A stretch of 64,000 nt of DNA from Aureitalea marina (GCF_002943755.1 NZ_MQUB01000001.1:652501-716500), one strand, 5' to 3'; counted from the first letter of the stretch, positions 48,102-57,457 are shown. Numbers and translations: made by a program. Notes: generated from the letters alone by a model not told the origin.

Positions 48102-48940
48102 CACATCGTCAATTCCTCTGGATTCAGCTCTTCTCCACATTTAAAACAGAAGCGCGCGTTGTCCTTGTGACCCCCAATGCCGCATCCTGGACAGGCCTGG
48201 GTATTGTGTTGTACATCTTGTGAAGCCCGGCCGTATTCGGCGGTAACAATTCCGGTAGGAACAGCTATGATCCCGTAACCCATGATCATGATCACACTGG
48301 CTATAAACTGCCCAAGAGGAGTTATAGGAGATATATCGCCATAACCAACAGTGGTCAGGGTCACTATACACCAATACACACTATGGGGAATACTGGTAAA
48401 ACCACTCTCTTCTCCTTCCACCAGGTACATAATGGTCCCGGCTATGATAGCGATGATCACCACTGTGAACAAGAATACCAGGATCTTTGGCCGGCTAAGC
48501 AACATGGCCCGCCTTAAGCGGGTGGCCTCTCCAATGTACCGGGTGATCTTCAGGATACGGAAAATTCTGAGTAGGCGCAGAGACCTCACCGTAAGCAGGT
48601 AATTGGAACCTGTTAGAATCATCGACAGATATAGCGGAATGGTGGAGAGCAGGTCGATGATCCCGTAAAAACTGAAAATATAGTTAGTGGGACGTTTTAC
48701 TGTGATGATGCGGGCGATATACTCTATGGTAAAGAAGATGGTAATGATCCATTCCCCTATGTTCAGCAGATCATGGTACTTGGCATCTATCTTGGGAACA
48801 CTTTCCAACATGACGAAGACCACAGATAGAATGATCAGGACCAGCAATACAATATCGAAGGCTTTCCCTAACGGGGTGTCGGCTTCATAAATTATCTCGT
48901 GCAGTTTATGCCGCCATTTTCTCAGTGTGGATGTGTTCAA
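48101..48940 (-). CDS. Voltage-gated-type K+ channel with C-terminal zinc ribbon
   Basis: A 279-residue six-helix ion channel. S1-S4 lie at about 30-135, including an S4-like helix with repeating arginines (VRSLRLLRIFRILKI, 118-132); the pore selectivity filter is TTVGYGD (196-202), diagnostic for K+. The C-terminus after 240 has four cysteines (250, 253, 265, 268; CPGCG and CFKCGEEL), a zinc-ribbon-like element that is unusual for such channels. The start is TTG 48940; no ATG is in frame. It is translationally coupled to miaA. Confidence 0.9.
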   Translation of the reverse strand: MNTSTLRKWRHKLHEIIYEADTPLGKAFDIVLLVLIILSVVFVMLESVPKIDAKYHDLLNIGEWIITIFFTIEYIARIITVKRPTNYIFSFYGIIDLLSTIPLYLSMILTGSNYLLTVRSLRLLRIFRILKITRYIGEATRLRRAMLLSRPKILVFLFTVVIIAIIAGTIMYLVEGEESGFTSIPHSVYWCIVTLTTVGYGDISPITPLGQFIASVIMIMGYGIIAVPTGIVTAEYGRASQDVQHNTQACPGCGIGGHKDNARFCFKCGEELNPEELTM

Positions 48941-48976
48941 ATCCTTGCTGTTTAACGTAAAGGTAGCAAAGATTCC

Positions 48977-50356
48977 TTATATGGCGCTGGTCTTGGGAAG
49001 AGGAACGATTCGCATAACCTTGTTCTTCCGCAGGTAGGATTGAATGATATGCTGGGCATCCCGATTGTTGGACATGGGGTTCACTATGCTTCTGAGTATC
49101 TCCGGATTATCGATCTGGAAATTCAAGTTGTAAAAACCATAACCCTTGTATTGGCCATCTTCGATCAAGATCACGGAACGTTCGTCGGTATCCCTTCCTC
49201 TGTCGATCAGCATCATGTGTTTATTGTCGTAACTATGGCGTTGGATAAATCCTTCTACCCTGGCATTATATGCCGAGATCTCTTCTTCTTCAATACAGGC
49301 TCCATTGCATGTCTTTACACTGTGGTGAAAACAGGGGCCTTTCCCTTTGTCCAGTCCGGTGAGTCGCTGACATAGTTGATGCTGTTCGGTAATTTTAAAC
49401 ACGGCAGAGCGCGCCTGCTGGTAATTGGAAAAGGTCGTAATTGCTGGTTTTCGCCCATCCGCCTTATCTATTTTCAGATTGATATAGCCATTCTGATCGG
49501 TGAAGGAGCTCAATTGATAGGTAAAAAGCGTACGCCTGAGGGCCCTGTTATACAGTGGCTTCTTTTGCTTGATCTCCTCGCTTTCCTTAAGCTGGGCGAT
49601 CAGATCGTTCCCTGTTAGCTCATAGGTAACGGTATGCACCTCGAGCTGGATCTTTTTGGATTTGCGCTTGTCGCTGGTAAAATGCTGAACCAATCTTCTG
49701 CGCATGTTCTTGCTCTTCCCTATATAGATAATCTCCCCGTCTTCCCGATGCATGTAGTACACTCCGGTCTCTGTGGGAGTAGAATCTATAATATCGATCA
49801 GTTTTGGTTCCAGTTGTCGTCGAGGATCCTGCCGGACAGAAGCTGTCAGTATATCCTTATTGATGTCCTTGGACATCAGTAGCTTAAAGAGGGTAAGCGT
49901 GGCCTGTGCATCTCCTTGCGCTCGGTGCCTGTCACTAATTGGGATTCCCAGTGAACGAACCAGTTTTCCCAGGCTGTAGGAGGGCATGTCCGGGATGAGC
50001 TTTTTGGAAAGTTCTACGGTACAGAGGGTATCCTTTTTGAACTGATAACCCAGCCGATCAAATTCGGTGGTCAGGATCCGGTTGTCAAACTGAGCATTAT
50101 GTGCTACCAGAACGCAGCCTTCGGTAATCTCTATGATCCTTTTGGCCACCTCGTAGAACTTAGGTGCGGAACGCAACATTTCGTTGTTGATCCCGGTCAG
50201 GTTGACCACAAAGGGTTGAATCCGCCTTTCCGGGTTGACCAAACTGGCAAATTGATCCACCACCTTATGACCATCAAATTTGTAAATGGCGATTTCGGTA
50301 ATACCCTCTTCGTTGTATTTACCTCCGGTAGTCTCTATGTCCAGTATTGCGTACAT
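48977..50356 (-). CDS. DnaQ-type 3'-5' exonuclease fused to a UvrC-like GIY-YIG nuclease
   Basis: A 459-residue fusion. Residues 1-165 are a DEDDh exonuclease (Asp6/Glu8 in LDIETTG, HNAQFDN at 86-92, HRAQGDA at 144-150); residues about 190-275 are a GIY-YIG domain like UvrC's N-terminus (TGVYYMHREDGEIIYIG, then KSKNMRRRLVQHF). The rest, with a cysteine-rich stretch (CQRLTG, CFHHSVKTCNGAC), is also UvrC-like. Such Cho/UvrC-N fusions with epsilon-like domains are found in some actinobacteria and Bacteroidota and are thought to act in repair. It is 21 bases from YggS and on the same strand. Confidence 0.92.
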   Translation of the reverse strand: MYAILDIETTGGKYNEEGITEIAIYKFDGHKVVDQFASLVNPERRIQPFVVNLTGINNEMLRSAPKFYEVAKRIIEITEGCVLVAHNAQFDNRILTTEFDRLGYQFKKDTLCTVELSKKLIPDMPSYSLGKLVRSLGIPISDRHRAQGDAQATLTLFKLLMSKDINKDILTASVRQDPRRQLEPKLIDIIDSTPTETGVYYMHREDGEIIYIGKSKNMRRRLVQHFTSDKRKSKKIQLEVHTVTYELTGNDLIAQLKESEEIKQKKPLYNRALRRTLFTYQLSSFTDQNGYINLKIDKADGRKPAITTFSNYQQARSAVFKITEQHQLCQRLTGLDKGKGPCFHHSVKTCNGACIEEEEISAYNARVEGFIQRHSYDNKHMMLIDRGRDTDERSVILIEDGQYKGYGFYNLNFQIDNPEILRSIVNPMSNNRDAQHIIQSYLRKNKVMRIVPLPKTSAI

Positions 50357-50377
50357 CTGCTTAGTCGGTCATGGAAT

Positions 50378-51037
50378 TTAGTGATAATTTCTGGCACCGA
50401 ATATGGCACTTCCCACCCGGATCATATTAGATCCGCATTCGAGGGCCAGTGGATAGTCGCCACTCATACCCATGGAAAGAACGTGCCAATTATGAATTGT
50501 GTTTAATCGTTTATAGAGCTGTTGTAAATGCTCGAATTCCTTTCTTACCTGGGTCATATTCGAGGTAAAACTTGCCATGCCCATAAGTCCAACAACCCGC
50601 ACGTTTTGCAGTTCTTTGAAGGCTGAAGATTCCAATAGGGTATCCAATTCATGTCCCGGCAAGCCAAATTTTGTTTCCTCCTGGGCGATCCTGATCTGCA
50701 ACAGGCAATCGATCACTCGCTGGTGTTTTGCAGCTTGCTTATCGATCTCTTGCAGCAAGCGAAGACTGTCAACCCCATGAACAAGATCCACAAAACCAGC
50801 CATATACTTTACCTTGTTCCTTTGTAAGTGCCCGATCATATGCCACTGTATATCCTTGGGCATCTCTTGCTGCTTGCTCACCATTTCCTGAACCTTATTC
50901 TCGCCAAAGACACGCTGACCTCCGGCATAAGCCTGCATCAGGTCCGATACAGGTTTAGTCTTGGAAACAGCAACCAGTGTAACCTCAGGCGGTAGGTCCT
51001 TCTTTAATCGAGCTATATTTTCTGCGATGGAACTCAA
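50378..51037 (-). CDS. YggS family pyridoxal 5'-phosphate-binding protein
   Basis: A 219-residue PLP-binding protein (PROSC/YggS family). The PLP-lysine is Lys26 in VAVSKTKPV; GENKVQEMVSK, WHMIGHLQRNKVKY, GLMGMASF and LSMGMSGDYPLALECG are family blocks. It keeps free PLP available and affects amino-acid and keto-acid balance; it is not an enzyme in the usual sense. It overlaps the DUF1015 gene by four bases. Confidence 0.95.
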   Translation of the reverse strand: MSSIAENIARLKKDLPPEVTLVAVSKTKPVSDLMQAYAGGQRVFGENKVQEMVSKQQEMPKDIQWHMIGHLQRNKVKYMAGFVDLVHGVDSLRLLQEIDKQAAKHQRVIDCLLQIRIAQEETKFGLPGHELDTLLESSAFKELQNVRVVGLMGMASFTSNMTQVRKEFEHLQQLYKRLNTIHNWHVLSMGMSGDYPLALECGSNMIRVGSAIFGARNYH

Positions 51038-52269
51038 AATTCGTAAATGGTCACTCCGCTTCTCAACTTAGGTTCTATGAATGTGCTCTTTGGTGGCATG
51101 ACCAGACCTTGATCGGCCACGGCTTTGAGTTCTTCCACGGTTATTGGTAACATACCAAACCCGACGGCAAATTTTCCACTATCCACCATAGACTGAACGT
51201 GAGCCAGATCTTTCTTTCCGTGGGAGTAGGCCAATCGGTCTTCCGTCCTGGCGTCTTCTATTCCTAGAAGAGGCTTTAAGATGGTGCGATACAAGATCTC
51301 CGTGTCCAGGGCATCCAGGGCATTGGTCATCTTATAGCGGTCTTTGCGAAGGTATAGGGAATAGAAATCCCCGTCTAGGTACATGCTAAAGTGATGTTTT
51401 TTGGAGGGTTTGTAGTATTCTGCTCCCCGATTGTCGATCCTGAAGTAAGTATCCAGTCCAATCAGAAACTCCTCCTTATCCATACCATTGAGATCTTTAA
51501 CCATACGGTTGAACTGATAGATCTTCAGTTCGCTCTCTGGGATGAGGTAACTCATAAAGAAACGATAACTATTATTCATTTCATCCTGTGACAGAGCACC
51601 GGTGGTCTCGGCCAATAATATGGAAGAAGCCGTGCGATGATGCCCATCGGCAATGTAAACGGCAGGGATTTCCTCGAATGCTGCTTTGATTTTTTCTACC
51701 AAGGCTTTTTCACTTATGGGCCACAAATAATGGGTATCCCGATAGGTGGTTGTGAATTCATACTCCGCCCTGGAGTTCATTTGCTGTTGGATGATGCTGT
51801 TTATGATCTCGTTGTCTGGATAGGTCAATAGAACTGCCTCAGCATTGAAGCCAACTGTTTTAAGATATTCCATAAACATGGCCTCCCTGTCCTTGAGCGT
51901 AGCTTCGTGTTTGCGGATTCCATCCTTGTTGAGTTCGTCTACGTCTGCAGCACCAACTATCCCGTGAAAGCTAAAACCTTCTCTATTAACGATCTTGTAG
52001 ACGTAATAGGAGGATTCTTCGTCTTGCATAAAGATGCCATCCTCGCGAAATTCCTGGTAACGGTTCTTCACCAAGCCGTAACGCAGCTTTCCTGAAATCT
52101 TCTTTCGGTACTTAAAGCCAGGGTTGATAATGTGTAAGAACGAGAATGGATTATCCCTTAATCTGGCCTCTAACTCCTCTTTGCTGTAACTCTCATACGA
52201 TCTGGAGGCCATCAAACTGACCTTGTCTCTGGTAGGACGTACTGCTTTAAATGGGAGTATCCGAGGCAT
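51034..52269 (-). CDS. DUF1015 domain-containing protein
   Basis: A 411-residue member of the DUF1015 family: MPRILPFKAVRPTRDKVSLMASRSYESYS at the start (broken here to its first block), PFSFLHIINPGF, YVYKIVNREGFSFHGIVGAADVD, VYIADGHHRTASSILLAE, and the tail MPPKSTFIEPKLRSGVTIYEF. Family members are of unknown function and often occur with amino-acid (serine) pathway genes. The HH in DGHHRTAS may be a metal or nucleotide site. It lies six bases after hbd, in one operon with YggS. Confidence 0.85.
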   Translation of the reverse strand: MPRILPFKAVRPTRDKVSLMASRSYESYSKEELEARLRDNPFSFLHIINPGFKYRKKISGKLRYGLVKNRYQEFREDGIFMQDEESSYYVYKIVNREGFSFHGIVGAADVDELNKDGIRKHEATLKDREAMFMEYLKTVGFNAEAVLLTYPDNEIINSIIQQQMNSRAEYEFTTTYRDTHYLWPISEKALVEKIKAAFEEIPAVYIADGHHRTASSILLAETTGALSQDEMNNSYRFFMSYLIPESELKIYQFNRMVKDLNGMDKEEFLIGLDTYFRIDNRGAEYYKPSKKHHFSMYLDGDFYSLYLRKDRYKMTNALDALDTEILYRTILKPLLGIEDARTEDRLAYSHGKKDLAHVQSMVDSGKFAVGFGMLPITVEELKAVADQGLVMPPKSTFIEPKLRSGVTIYEF

Positions 52270-52275
52270 GCCTGA

Positions 52276-53163
52276 CTAAGCGAATTGTGAAGCTACTTTC
52301 TCTGCTTTTCTGCTCTCGGAATAATCGTAGAAGCCCTCGCCGCTCTTTACGCCAAGTTTTCCCGCTGTGACCATATTGACCAATAGGGGACAAGGAGCAT
52401 ATTTCGGGTTCTTAAAGCCATCGTACATCACTTGTAGAATGGACAAGCAAACATCCAACCCTATAAAATCCGCCAATTGCAGGGGACCCATCGGATGGGC
52501 CATTCCCAGCTTCATGACGGTGTCGATCTCCTGTACGCCCGCAACGCCATTGTACAAGGTCTCAACGGATTCATTGATCATGGGCATCAGTATGCGGTTG
52601 GCTACAAAGCCTGGATAATCGTTTACCTCTACAGGTACCTTATTCAATTTCTTTGAAACGGATTCCACCATTTGATAGGTCTCCGCACTTGTATTGTACC
52701 CTTTGATGATCTCTACGAGCTTCATAATGGGTACTGGGTTCATAAAGTGCATACCAATTACCCGGTCCGGTCTGGAGGTTACCGCTGCGATCTGTGTGAT
52801 GGAGATGGAGGAGGTATTGGTGGCTAGAATAGTATCTTCCGGGCATAGCTTGTCCAGGTCCTGAAATATCTTCAGTTTGAGGTCGACATTTTCGGTCGCT
52901 GCCTCCACCACCAGGCTTGCATATTCTAGACCTTCTTCTAAACTCGTATAGGTTGTGATATTGCCAAGGGTAGCGTTCTTATCTGCCTCGGTAATCCTTT
53001 CCTTACTCACCATACGATCGAGGTTTTTCTCTATAGTTGCCAGCGCCTTATCCAGTGCGGGCTGAGAAACATCGATCAGTTGAACCTTATAATTGAATTG
53101 TGCAAAGGTGTGGGCAATACCATTACCCATGGTACCCGCGCCGATTACGGCAACATTCTTCAT
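52276..53163 (-). CDS. 3-hydroxybutyryl-CoA dehydrogenase
   Basis: A 295-residue enzyme that oxidises 3-hydroxyacyl-CoA with NAD(P)+. It has the Rossmann motif VIGAGTMGNGIAHTFA (6-21), ATNTSSISIT, GMHFMNPVPIMKLVEII with the catalytic His, and PGFVANRILMPMINE. Single-domain length (about 280-295) fits the short, PaaH/Hbd-type protein. Six bases before the DUF1015 gene and six after the Gfo/Idh gene, in one operon. Confidence 0.95.
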   Translation of the reverse strand: MKNVAVIGAGTMGNGIAHTFAQFNYKVQLIDVSQPALDKALATIEKNLDRMVSKERITEADKNATLGNITTYTSLEEGLEYASLVVEAATENVDLKLKIFQDLDKLCPEDTILATNTSSISITQIAAVTSRPDRVIGMHFMNPVPIMKLVEIIKGYNTSAETYQMVESVSKKLNKVPVEVNDYPGFVANRILMPMINESVETLYNGVAGVQEIDTVMKLGMAHPMGPLQLADFIGLDVCLSILQVMYDGFKNPKYAPCPLLVNMVTAGKLGVKSGEGFYDYSESRKAEKVASQFA

Positions 53164-53169
53164 AATATA

Positions 53170-54138
53170 TCAGAGCTGTTTAAAGTTATTGATTACTTCC
53201 ATGGCTACTTCCAGGGCGTCTCTACCTTGCTCCAGGGAAACCACTGGTTCTTTTTCTTCTTTGATCGCCATGGCAAAACTATCTAGTTCGTCCAGGATAG
53301 CATTATTGGATTCTATCTTGGGATTGTCAAAGTAGATCTGTTTCTTCACTCCTTCGGCATTGGTCAATACCATAGCGAAAGGATCTGAGTCATCCGGGGC
53401 GTCCTTCATTCGGACCACCTCTACCTTCTTCTCCAGAAAATCCACCGAGATATAGGCATCCCGTTGGAAGAATCTGGATTTACGCATCTTCTTCATGGAG
53501 ATCCTGCTGGCGGTGAGGTTGGCCACGCAGCCATTTTCAAATTCGATACGGGCATTGGCGATATCCGGGGTCTCTGATATCACCGATACACCACTGGAAT
53601 AGACTTTTTTCACAGGAGATCGCACTACACTAAGAATGACGTCGATATCGTGGATCATCAGGTCCAGTACGACGGAAACATCGGTTCCTCTAGGATTGAA
53701 TTCCGCCAAGCGATGAGACTCGATGAACATGGGAGAATCAAACTTGTCACTTACAGATTGAAAAGCTGGGTTAAAACGTTCCACATGGCCTACCTGACCT
53801 TTTACCTGGTGTTTTTTAGCCAGTTCGATCAGTTGATTGGCTTCCTGTACTGTTTGAGTGATGGGTTTTTCGATGAACAGATGCTTGCCTTTCTGGATCA
53901 CTTTCCGGGCACAGTCAAAGTGTGAAACGGTTGGTGTTACAACATCGATCATGTCGCAGGAGTCTATCAGGGTATCCATGTCCGGGTAACTTTTATAGCC
54001 GAATTCGTCTTCAATTTGTTTGGAAGCCTGCTGGTCCGCATCATAAAAACCGACAAGCTCGTAATTGGTTGATTGTTCCAGTAATTTCAGATGAATTTTG
54101 CCTAGATGACCGGCACCTAGTACGCCCGCTTTTAGCAT
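53170..54138 (-). CDS. Gfo/Idh/MocA family oxidoreductase (cytoplasmic)
   Basis: A 322-residue NAD(P)-dependent oxidoreductase with the Rossmann start AGVLGAGHLGKIHLKLLE and the motif HLFIEKPITQTVQEA near 95, then GHVERFNPAF and DLMIHDIDVILSVV. No signal peptide, in contrast to the enzyme at 13467. Its position beside hbd, YggS and DUF1015 is common in Flavobacteriaceae. The start is ATG 54138; a longer form would begin near the promoter box. Substrate unknown. Confidence 0.9.
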   Translation of the reverse strand: MLKAGVLGAGHLGKIHLKLLEQSTNYELVGFYDADQQASKQIEDEFGYKSYPDMDTLIDSCDMIDVVTPTVSHFDCARKVIQKGKHLFIEKPITQTVQEANQLIELAKKHQVKGQVGHVERFNPAFQSVSDKFDSPMFIESHRLAEFNPRGTDVSVVLDLMIHDIDVILSVVRSPVKKVYSSGVSVISETPDIANARIEFENGCVANLTASRISMKKMRKSRFFQRDAYISVDFLEKKVEVVRMKDAPDDSDPFAMVLTNAEGVKKQIYFDNPKIESNNAILDELDSFAMAIKEEKEPVVSLEQGRDALEVAMEVINNFKQL

Positions 54139-54153
54139 GTAAACCGTTTTCAA

Positions 54154-54161
54154 CAAAGGTA
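54154..54161 (-). promoter_or_regulatory. -7 promoter box of the Gfo/Idh operon (TACCTTTG)
   Basis: Exact TAnnTTTG on the minus strand, 15 bases before ATG 54138. It argues for that start over the upstream in-frame codon at 54156. Confidence 0.55.
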
Positions 54162-54263
54162 AATCTTTTTGCCCTTATTTGTATAGGTTAGAACGAGGCT
54201 GAGTTAAATTTTTCGGATAAGAAACCTTGTATTTCCTTAAGTCGTTACCTTACTTTGTATACC

Positions 54264-54905
54264 GTGAAAGACGACTACATTCATCAAGGAAAAAGAAAGC
54301 AACTAGTAGAGTTGTTGCGCAAAAAAGGAATAGCTGATGAGGCTGTTTTGCAGGCTATGAATCGGGTTCCTAGGCATTTGTTCATGGATTCCGGTTTTCT
54401 GGAGCACGCTTATGTGGACAAGGCCTTCCCAATAGCGGCAGATCAGACCATCTCCCAGCCTTATACGGTAGCTCGACAAACTGAGTTGTTAGAGGTAAAA
54501 AGCGGAGATAAAGTGCTGGAGATAGGCACGGGTAGTGGATACCAAAGTGCTGTTCTCCTAGAAATGGGCGTACAGGTCTATACTGTCGAACGGCAAAATG
54601 AACTCTTTAAGAAGACATCCAAGCTGTTGCCTCGTATGGGATACAGACCCAAGAAGATGGTCTTTGGCGATGGGTATAAGGGCTTGAAGGAATTTGCCCC
54701 TTATCACGGGATCGTTGTGACTGCCGGTGCACCAGAGTTGCCCAAGGATCTGTTGGCCCAATTAAAAGTTGGAGGGCGTATGGTCATACCTTTAGGCAAG
54801 ACCACCCAGATCATGACAGTCTATACCCGTAAGGGCGAAACGGAATTCGAAAAACGAGAATATGGGGCCTATCGCTTTGTCCCAATGCTGGAGGACAAGA
54901 ACTAA
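54264..54905 (+). CDS. pcm: Protein-L-isoaspartate O-methyltransferase
   Basis: Pcm methylates isoaspartyl residues so that damaged proteins can be repaired. The 213-residue protein has the family blocks QAMNRVPRHLF, AFPIAADQTISQPYTVA, the SAM-binding VLEIGTGSGYQSAVLLEMG, and GRMVIPLG. I start it at GTG 54264 (KDDYIHQGK follows); a TTG at 54255 is also in frame. A near-perfect -7 box (TTACTTTG, 54250-54257) lies six bases before GTG, divergent from the Gfo/Idh promoter. Confidence 0.95.
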   Translation: MKDDYIHQGKRKQLVELLRKKGIADEAVLQAMNRVPRHLFMDSGFLEHAYVDKAFPIAADQTISQPYTVARQTELLEVKSGDKVLEIGTGSGYQSAVLLEMGVQVYTVERQNELFKKTSKLLPRMGYRPKKMVFGDGYKGLKEFAPYHGIVVTAGAPELPKDLLAQLKVGGRMVIPLGKTTQIMTVYTRKGETEFEKREYGAYRFVPMLEDKN

Positions 54906-54956
54906 TAGGCGCAACCTTTCGGACATTTCAATATCATCTAATCAGATTCCGTACTT

Positions 54957-55211
54957 ATGAAGCGATCCATTCCTTACGCCCTGATCTTGCTAATTGCGTT
55001 TGTATTGGCAAATGCCGTGTTCTTCCTGGATGAAGGCCTGTACAGCTTCGACTATTGGAAAGAACCAGGAGAGGTCATCATCTTATTTTTGCTTAGCCTG
55101 ATTATTGCCATTCCACCTGTGGTGATTCAAAGTAGGATCAAAAGTAAGAACCCGGGACTGGTCGCCCTGGGATACGCTCCCTGGATACTATTGGTTCTCG
55201 TTCTGCTCTAA
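54957..55211 (+). CDS. Small membrane protein of unknown function
   Basis: An 84-residue protein with three hydrophobic segments at about 6-22, 42-58 and 68-84, almost all of its length. I recognise no family. It lies 51 bases downstream of pcm on the same strand and ends two bases before the convergent zinc-ribbon gene. Codon use looks ordinary, so it seems a real gene. Confidence 0.7.
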   Translation: MKRSIPYALILLIAFVLANAVFFLDEGLYSFDYWKEPGEVIILFLLSLIIAIPPVVIQSRIKSKNPGLVALGYAPWILLVLVLL

Positions 55212-55213
55212 AT

Positions 55214-55420
55214 TCAAGTTCCCAGATCGAAAATATTTCCGAGCAAACTACTTTTCATTCGGTAGAATTCCGTGTATTGGCAACGCTCACAGGTAATGTG
55301 CGAGAATTTCTTGTGCTGAACATCGAATACTTTGCTTAAGAAGGTACCCGTTGTTCGAATTTCACCGATGCTAAAGGTGTTATTACCACATTTTACACAT
55401 TTATAGGCTGCTTTATTCAT
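55214..55420 (-). CDS. Zinc-ribbon protein (predicted nucleic-acid binding)
   Basis: A 68-residue protein with two CxxC pairs, CVKCGN near residue 8 and CERCQY near 44, typical of a zinc ribbon. Similar proteins are annotated as predicted nucleic-acid-binding Zn-ribbon proteins. No further domain. It overlaps the symporter gene by eight bases, so the two are co-transcribed. Confidence 0.85.
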   Translation of the reverse strand: MNKAAYKCVKCGNNTFSIGEIRTTGTFLSKVFDVQHKKFSHITCERCQYTEFYRMKSSLLGNIFDLGT

Positions 55421-56918
55421 TATTTGTTTGTTTTTTCTGTATCAAAAAGGTGGTTGATATTCCTACTGCCAGGGCCACGATAAAGGTCATTAAACGAGAT
55501 GTGATCACCTGGTCCCATCCGCTTCCCATCCAAACCAGCGTAAAGATCACCCCGATAATTATGGTCCACAGGGCGGCCTTACCGTGATAGCGCTTCCAGA
55601 AGAGTGTTAGCAATATAACTACGGAGAAGGTCGAACCAATACCTGCCCAGACAAAACTGACTATGGTATATATCAGATCTGAAGGTGACCAATAGGCCAC
55701 TGCCAGCGCAATCAGGGACATAATACCAGTGATCAACCTTGAGGACCTCAAATTTCCGTTATTGGAATTCGCGGATCGAGGCATCAGGTTCTCTGAGAAT
55801 TCTGTGGCCGAAAGGATCAATAAACTATTTGCAGTGGAAATAATGGCCGCAAGCACCCCGGTGATCAAAATACCCGAGATGATGGGGGGAAATACGGTAG
55901 TCAGCACACTGGGCATTACTGTTTCCTGATCTGTCAACCCCTGTGGTCCGAAGATAGCCAGACCGATATATCCCACACACAAGGCACCCGTATAGGCGAT
56001 CACGGTCCAGATCACACCGATATTCCTGGCAATCCTAGCATCCTTTTTGCTTTTTATGGCCATAAAACGAGTGGTGAGTTGAGGTTGCCCTCCCAGGTAT
56101 CCAAAGAACCAAGAGAAGGCTCCGGCAATTACGATACCCGTAGCCAATCCGGAGGCCAGGTTGGCTCCATCTCCAAGTAATGGTTGTAAAGCGGAAGTGT
56201 CTAGTCCTTCAGTTAAGCTGGAATAAGTACTGCCCGCTTTCTCCAGGGCTTCGGACATGCTGCTCGCAAAAAGCTCCTCTTGCTTATGGGATCTCAGGTA
56301 AAAGATTCCGGCGATTGGAGCAACGATCAGGGTGACGATCATCAATATGGCCTGGATTACGTCCGTATAGGTCACAGACCTAAATCCACCGTAAATGGTA
56401 TAGGGGATCACCAACAGCACTATAAGCAGCATTGCCCAGTCCTGATCCATCCCGAATAAGTTGTTCAGGGTTTTTCCACCTCCTATGAATTGAGCCCCGA
56501 CATAGAAGAAGAAAAAGAAAACAATGGTCAAGCTTCCACTTATGCGGATCCACTTTCCAACTTCTCCGTGCCGTTTGGCCAGAAAGTCCGTAAAGGTGAC
56601 TGCTTGGTACCGGGCGGCCTCATCTCTGAGACGACCAGCCAAAAAGATCCAGGCAACCAGTATCCCCATTACACATCCGATCGCAGTCCAGACCTCGAGA
56701 AGTCCGGTAGCATAAGCAGCTCCTGGTAAGCCTAGCAAGGCCCAGGAAGATTCGCCTGTGGCCCGTTCAGAAAGTGCCGCCACCCATCCGGGTAGCTTCC
56801 GGCCGGCTATGGAGAAATCGGCTCCGGATTTAACTTTTTTTCCTTGGTAGAATCCCCAGAAAAGGATGCCGGAAAAATATAAGATCATGATGACCACCAG
56901 GGTCGATTGTAACTCCAT
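55413..56918 (-). CDS. Sodium:solute symporter (PutP/SSS-like)
   Basis: A 501-residue membrane protein with about 13 hydrophobic helices. It shows SSS-family features: KKVKSGADFSIAGRKLPGWVAALSERATGESSW near 30-60 (shortened here to key points: SIAGRKLPGW and ESSWALLG), VIPYTIYGGFRSVTYTDVIQ, and GVLAAIISTANSLLILSATEF. PutP-type members carry proline, pantothenate or similar solutes; the substrate is not clear. A TACATTTA box (56935-56942) is a possible promoter, 16 bases before the ATG. Confidence 0.9.
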   Translation of the reverse strand: MELQSTLVVIMILYFSGILFWGFYQGKKVKSGADFSIAGRKLPGWVAALSERATGESSWALLGLPGAAYATGLLEVWTAIGCVMGILVAWIFLAGRLRDEAARYQAVTFTDFLAKRHGEVGKWIRISGSLTIVFFFFFYVGAQFIGGGKTLNNLFGMDQDWAMLLIVLLVIPYTIYGGFRSVTYTDVIQAILMIVTLIVAPIAGIFYLRSHKQEELFASSMSEALEKAGSTYSSLTEGLDTSALQPLLGDGANLASGLATGIVIAGAFSWFFGYLGGQPQLTTRFMAIKSKKDARIARNIGVIWTVIAYTGALCVGYIGLAIFGPQGLTDQETVMPSVLTTVFPPIISGILITGVLAAIISTANSLLILSATEFSENLMPRSANSNNGNLRSSRLITGIMSLIALAVAYWSPSDLIYTIVSFVWAGIGSTFSVVILLTLFWKRYHGKAALWTIIIGVIFTLVWMGSGWDQVITSRLMTFIVALAVGISTTFLIQKKQTNNE

Positions 56919-56982
56919 GCGGATAGCTTTGCCCTAAATGTAAGCAATCCTGTGAGTAATTTTTATTGGTTAGTGGAGTTCG

Positions 56983-57450
56983 CTAAGAGCGGTTGAAATT
57001 CTTCTTTATCCGTCCCAGGTCCCGTTTGCTCTCCCTGGATTTAATGGTCTCACGCTTGTCGTAGAGCTTTTTTCCTTTGGCCAATGCGATTCGCAATTTA
57101 GCCAGTCCCTGGTCGTTTATATAGAGCAGGGTAGGGATAATGGTCAGACCGGAATTTTTTACCTCTTTCTCCAATTTACGCAGCTCTCGTTTATTCAATA
57201 AGAGTTTTCGGGCACTTTTAGGTTGATGGCCATAGTGTGAGGCATGGCTGTATTCCTCTATGGTCATATTGATCACGTAGAGCTCTCCGTTGGAGAATTC
57301 ACAAAAACTTTCGGCGATGGATGCTTTTCCTTCCCGGATCGCTTTTATTTCTGTTCCCCTAAGTACAATACCGGCCTGGTAGGTATCCAGTAATTCATAC
57401 TGGAACCTGGCTTTCCGATTCTTGATCTCGACTTTCTTTTGGATGGCCAT
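56983..57450 (-). CDS. smpB: SsrA-binding protein SmpB
   Basis: SmpB binds tmRNA and is needed for trans-translation. The 155-residue protein has the family blocks IKNRKARFQYELLDTYQAG, LRGTEIKAIREGKASIAES, LLLNKRELRKLEKEVK and the basic tail GKKLYDKRETIKSRESKRDL. Normal length. The start follows a TATTTTTG box by seven bases. The tmRNA itself is not in this window. Confidence 0.98.
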   Translation of the reverse strand: MAIQKKVEIKNRKARFQYELLDTYQAGIVLRGTEIKAIREGKASIAESFCEFSNGELYVINMTIEEYSHASHYGHQPKSARKLLLNKRELRKLEKEVKNSGLTIIPTLLYINDQGLAKLRIALAKGKKLYDKRETIKSRESKRDLGRIKKNFNRS

Positions 57451-57457
57451 GGGCAGG

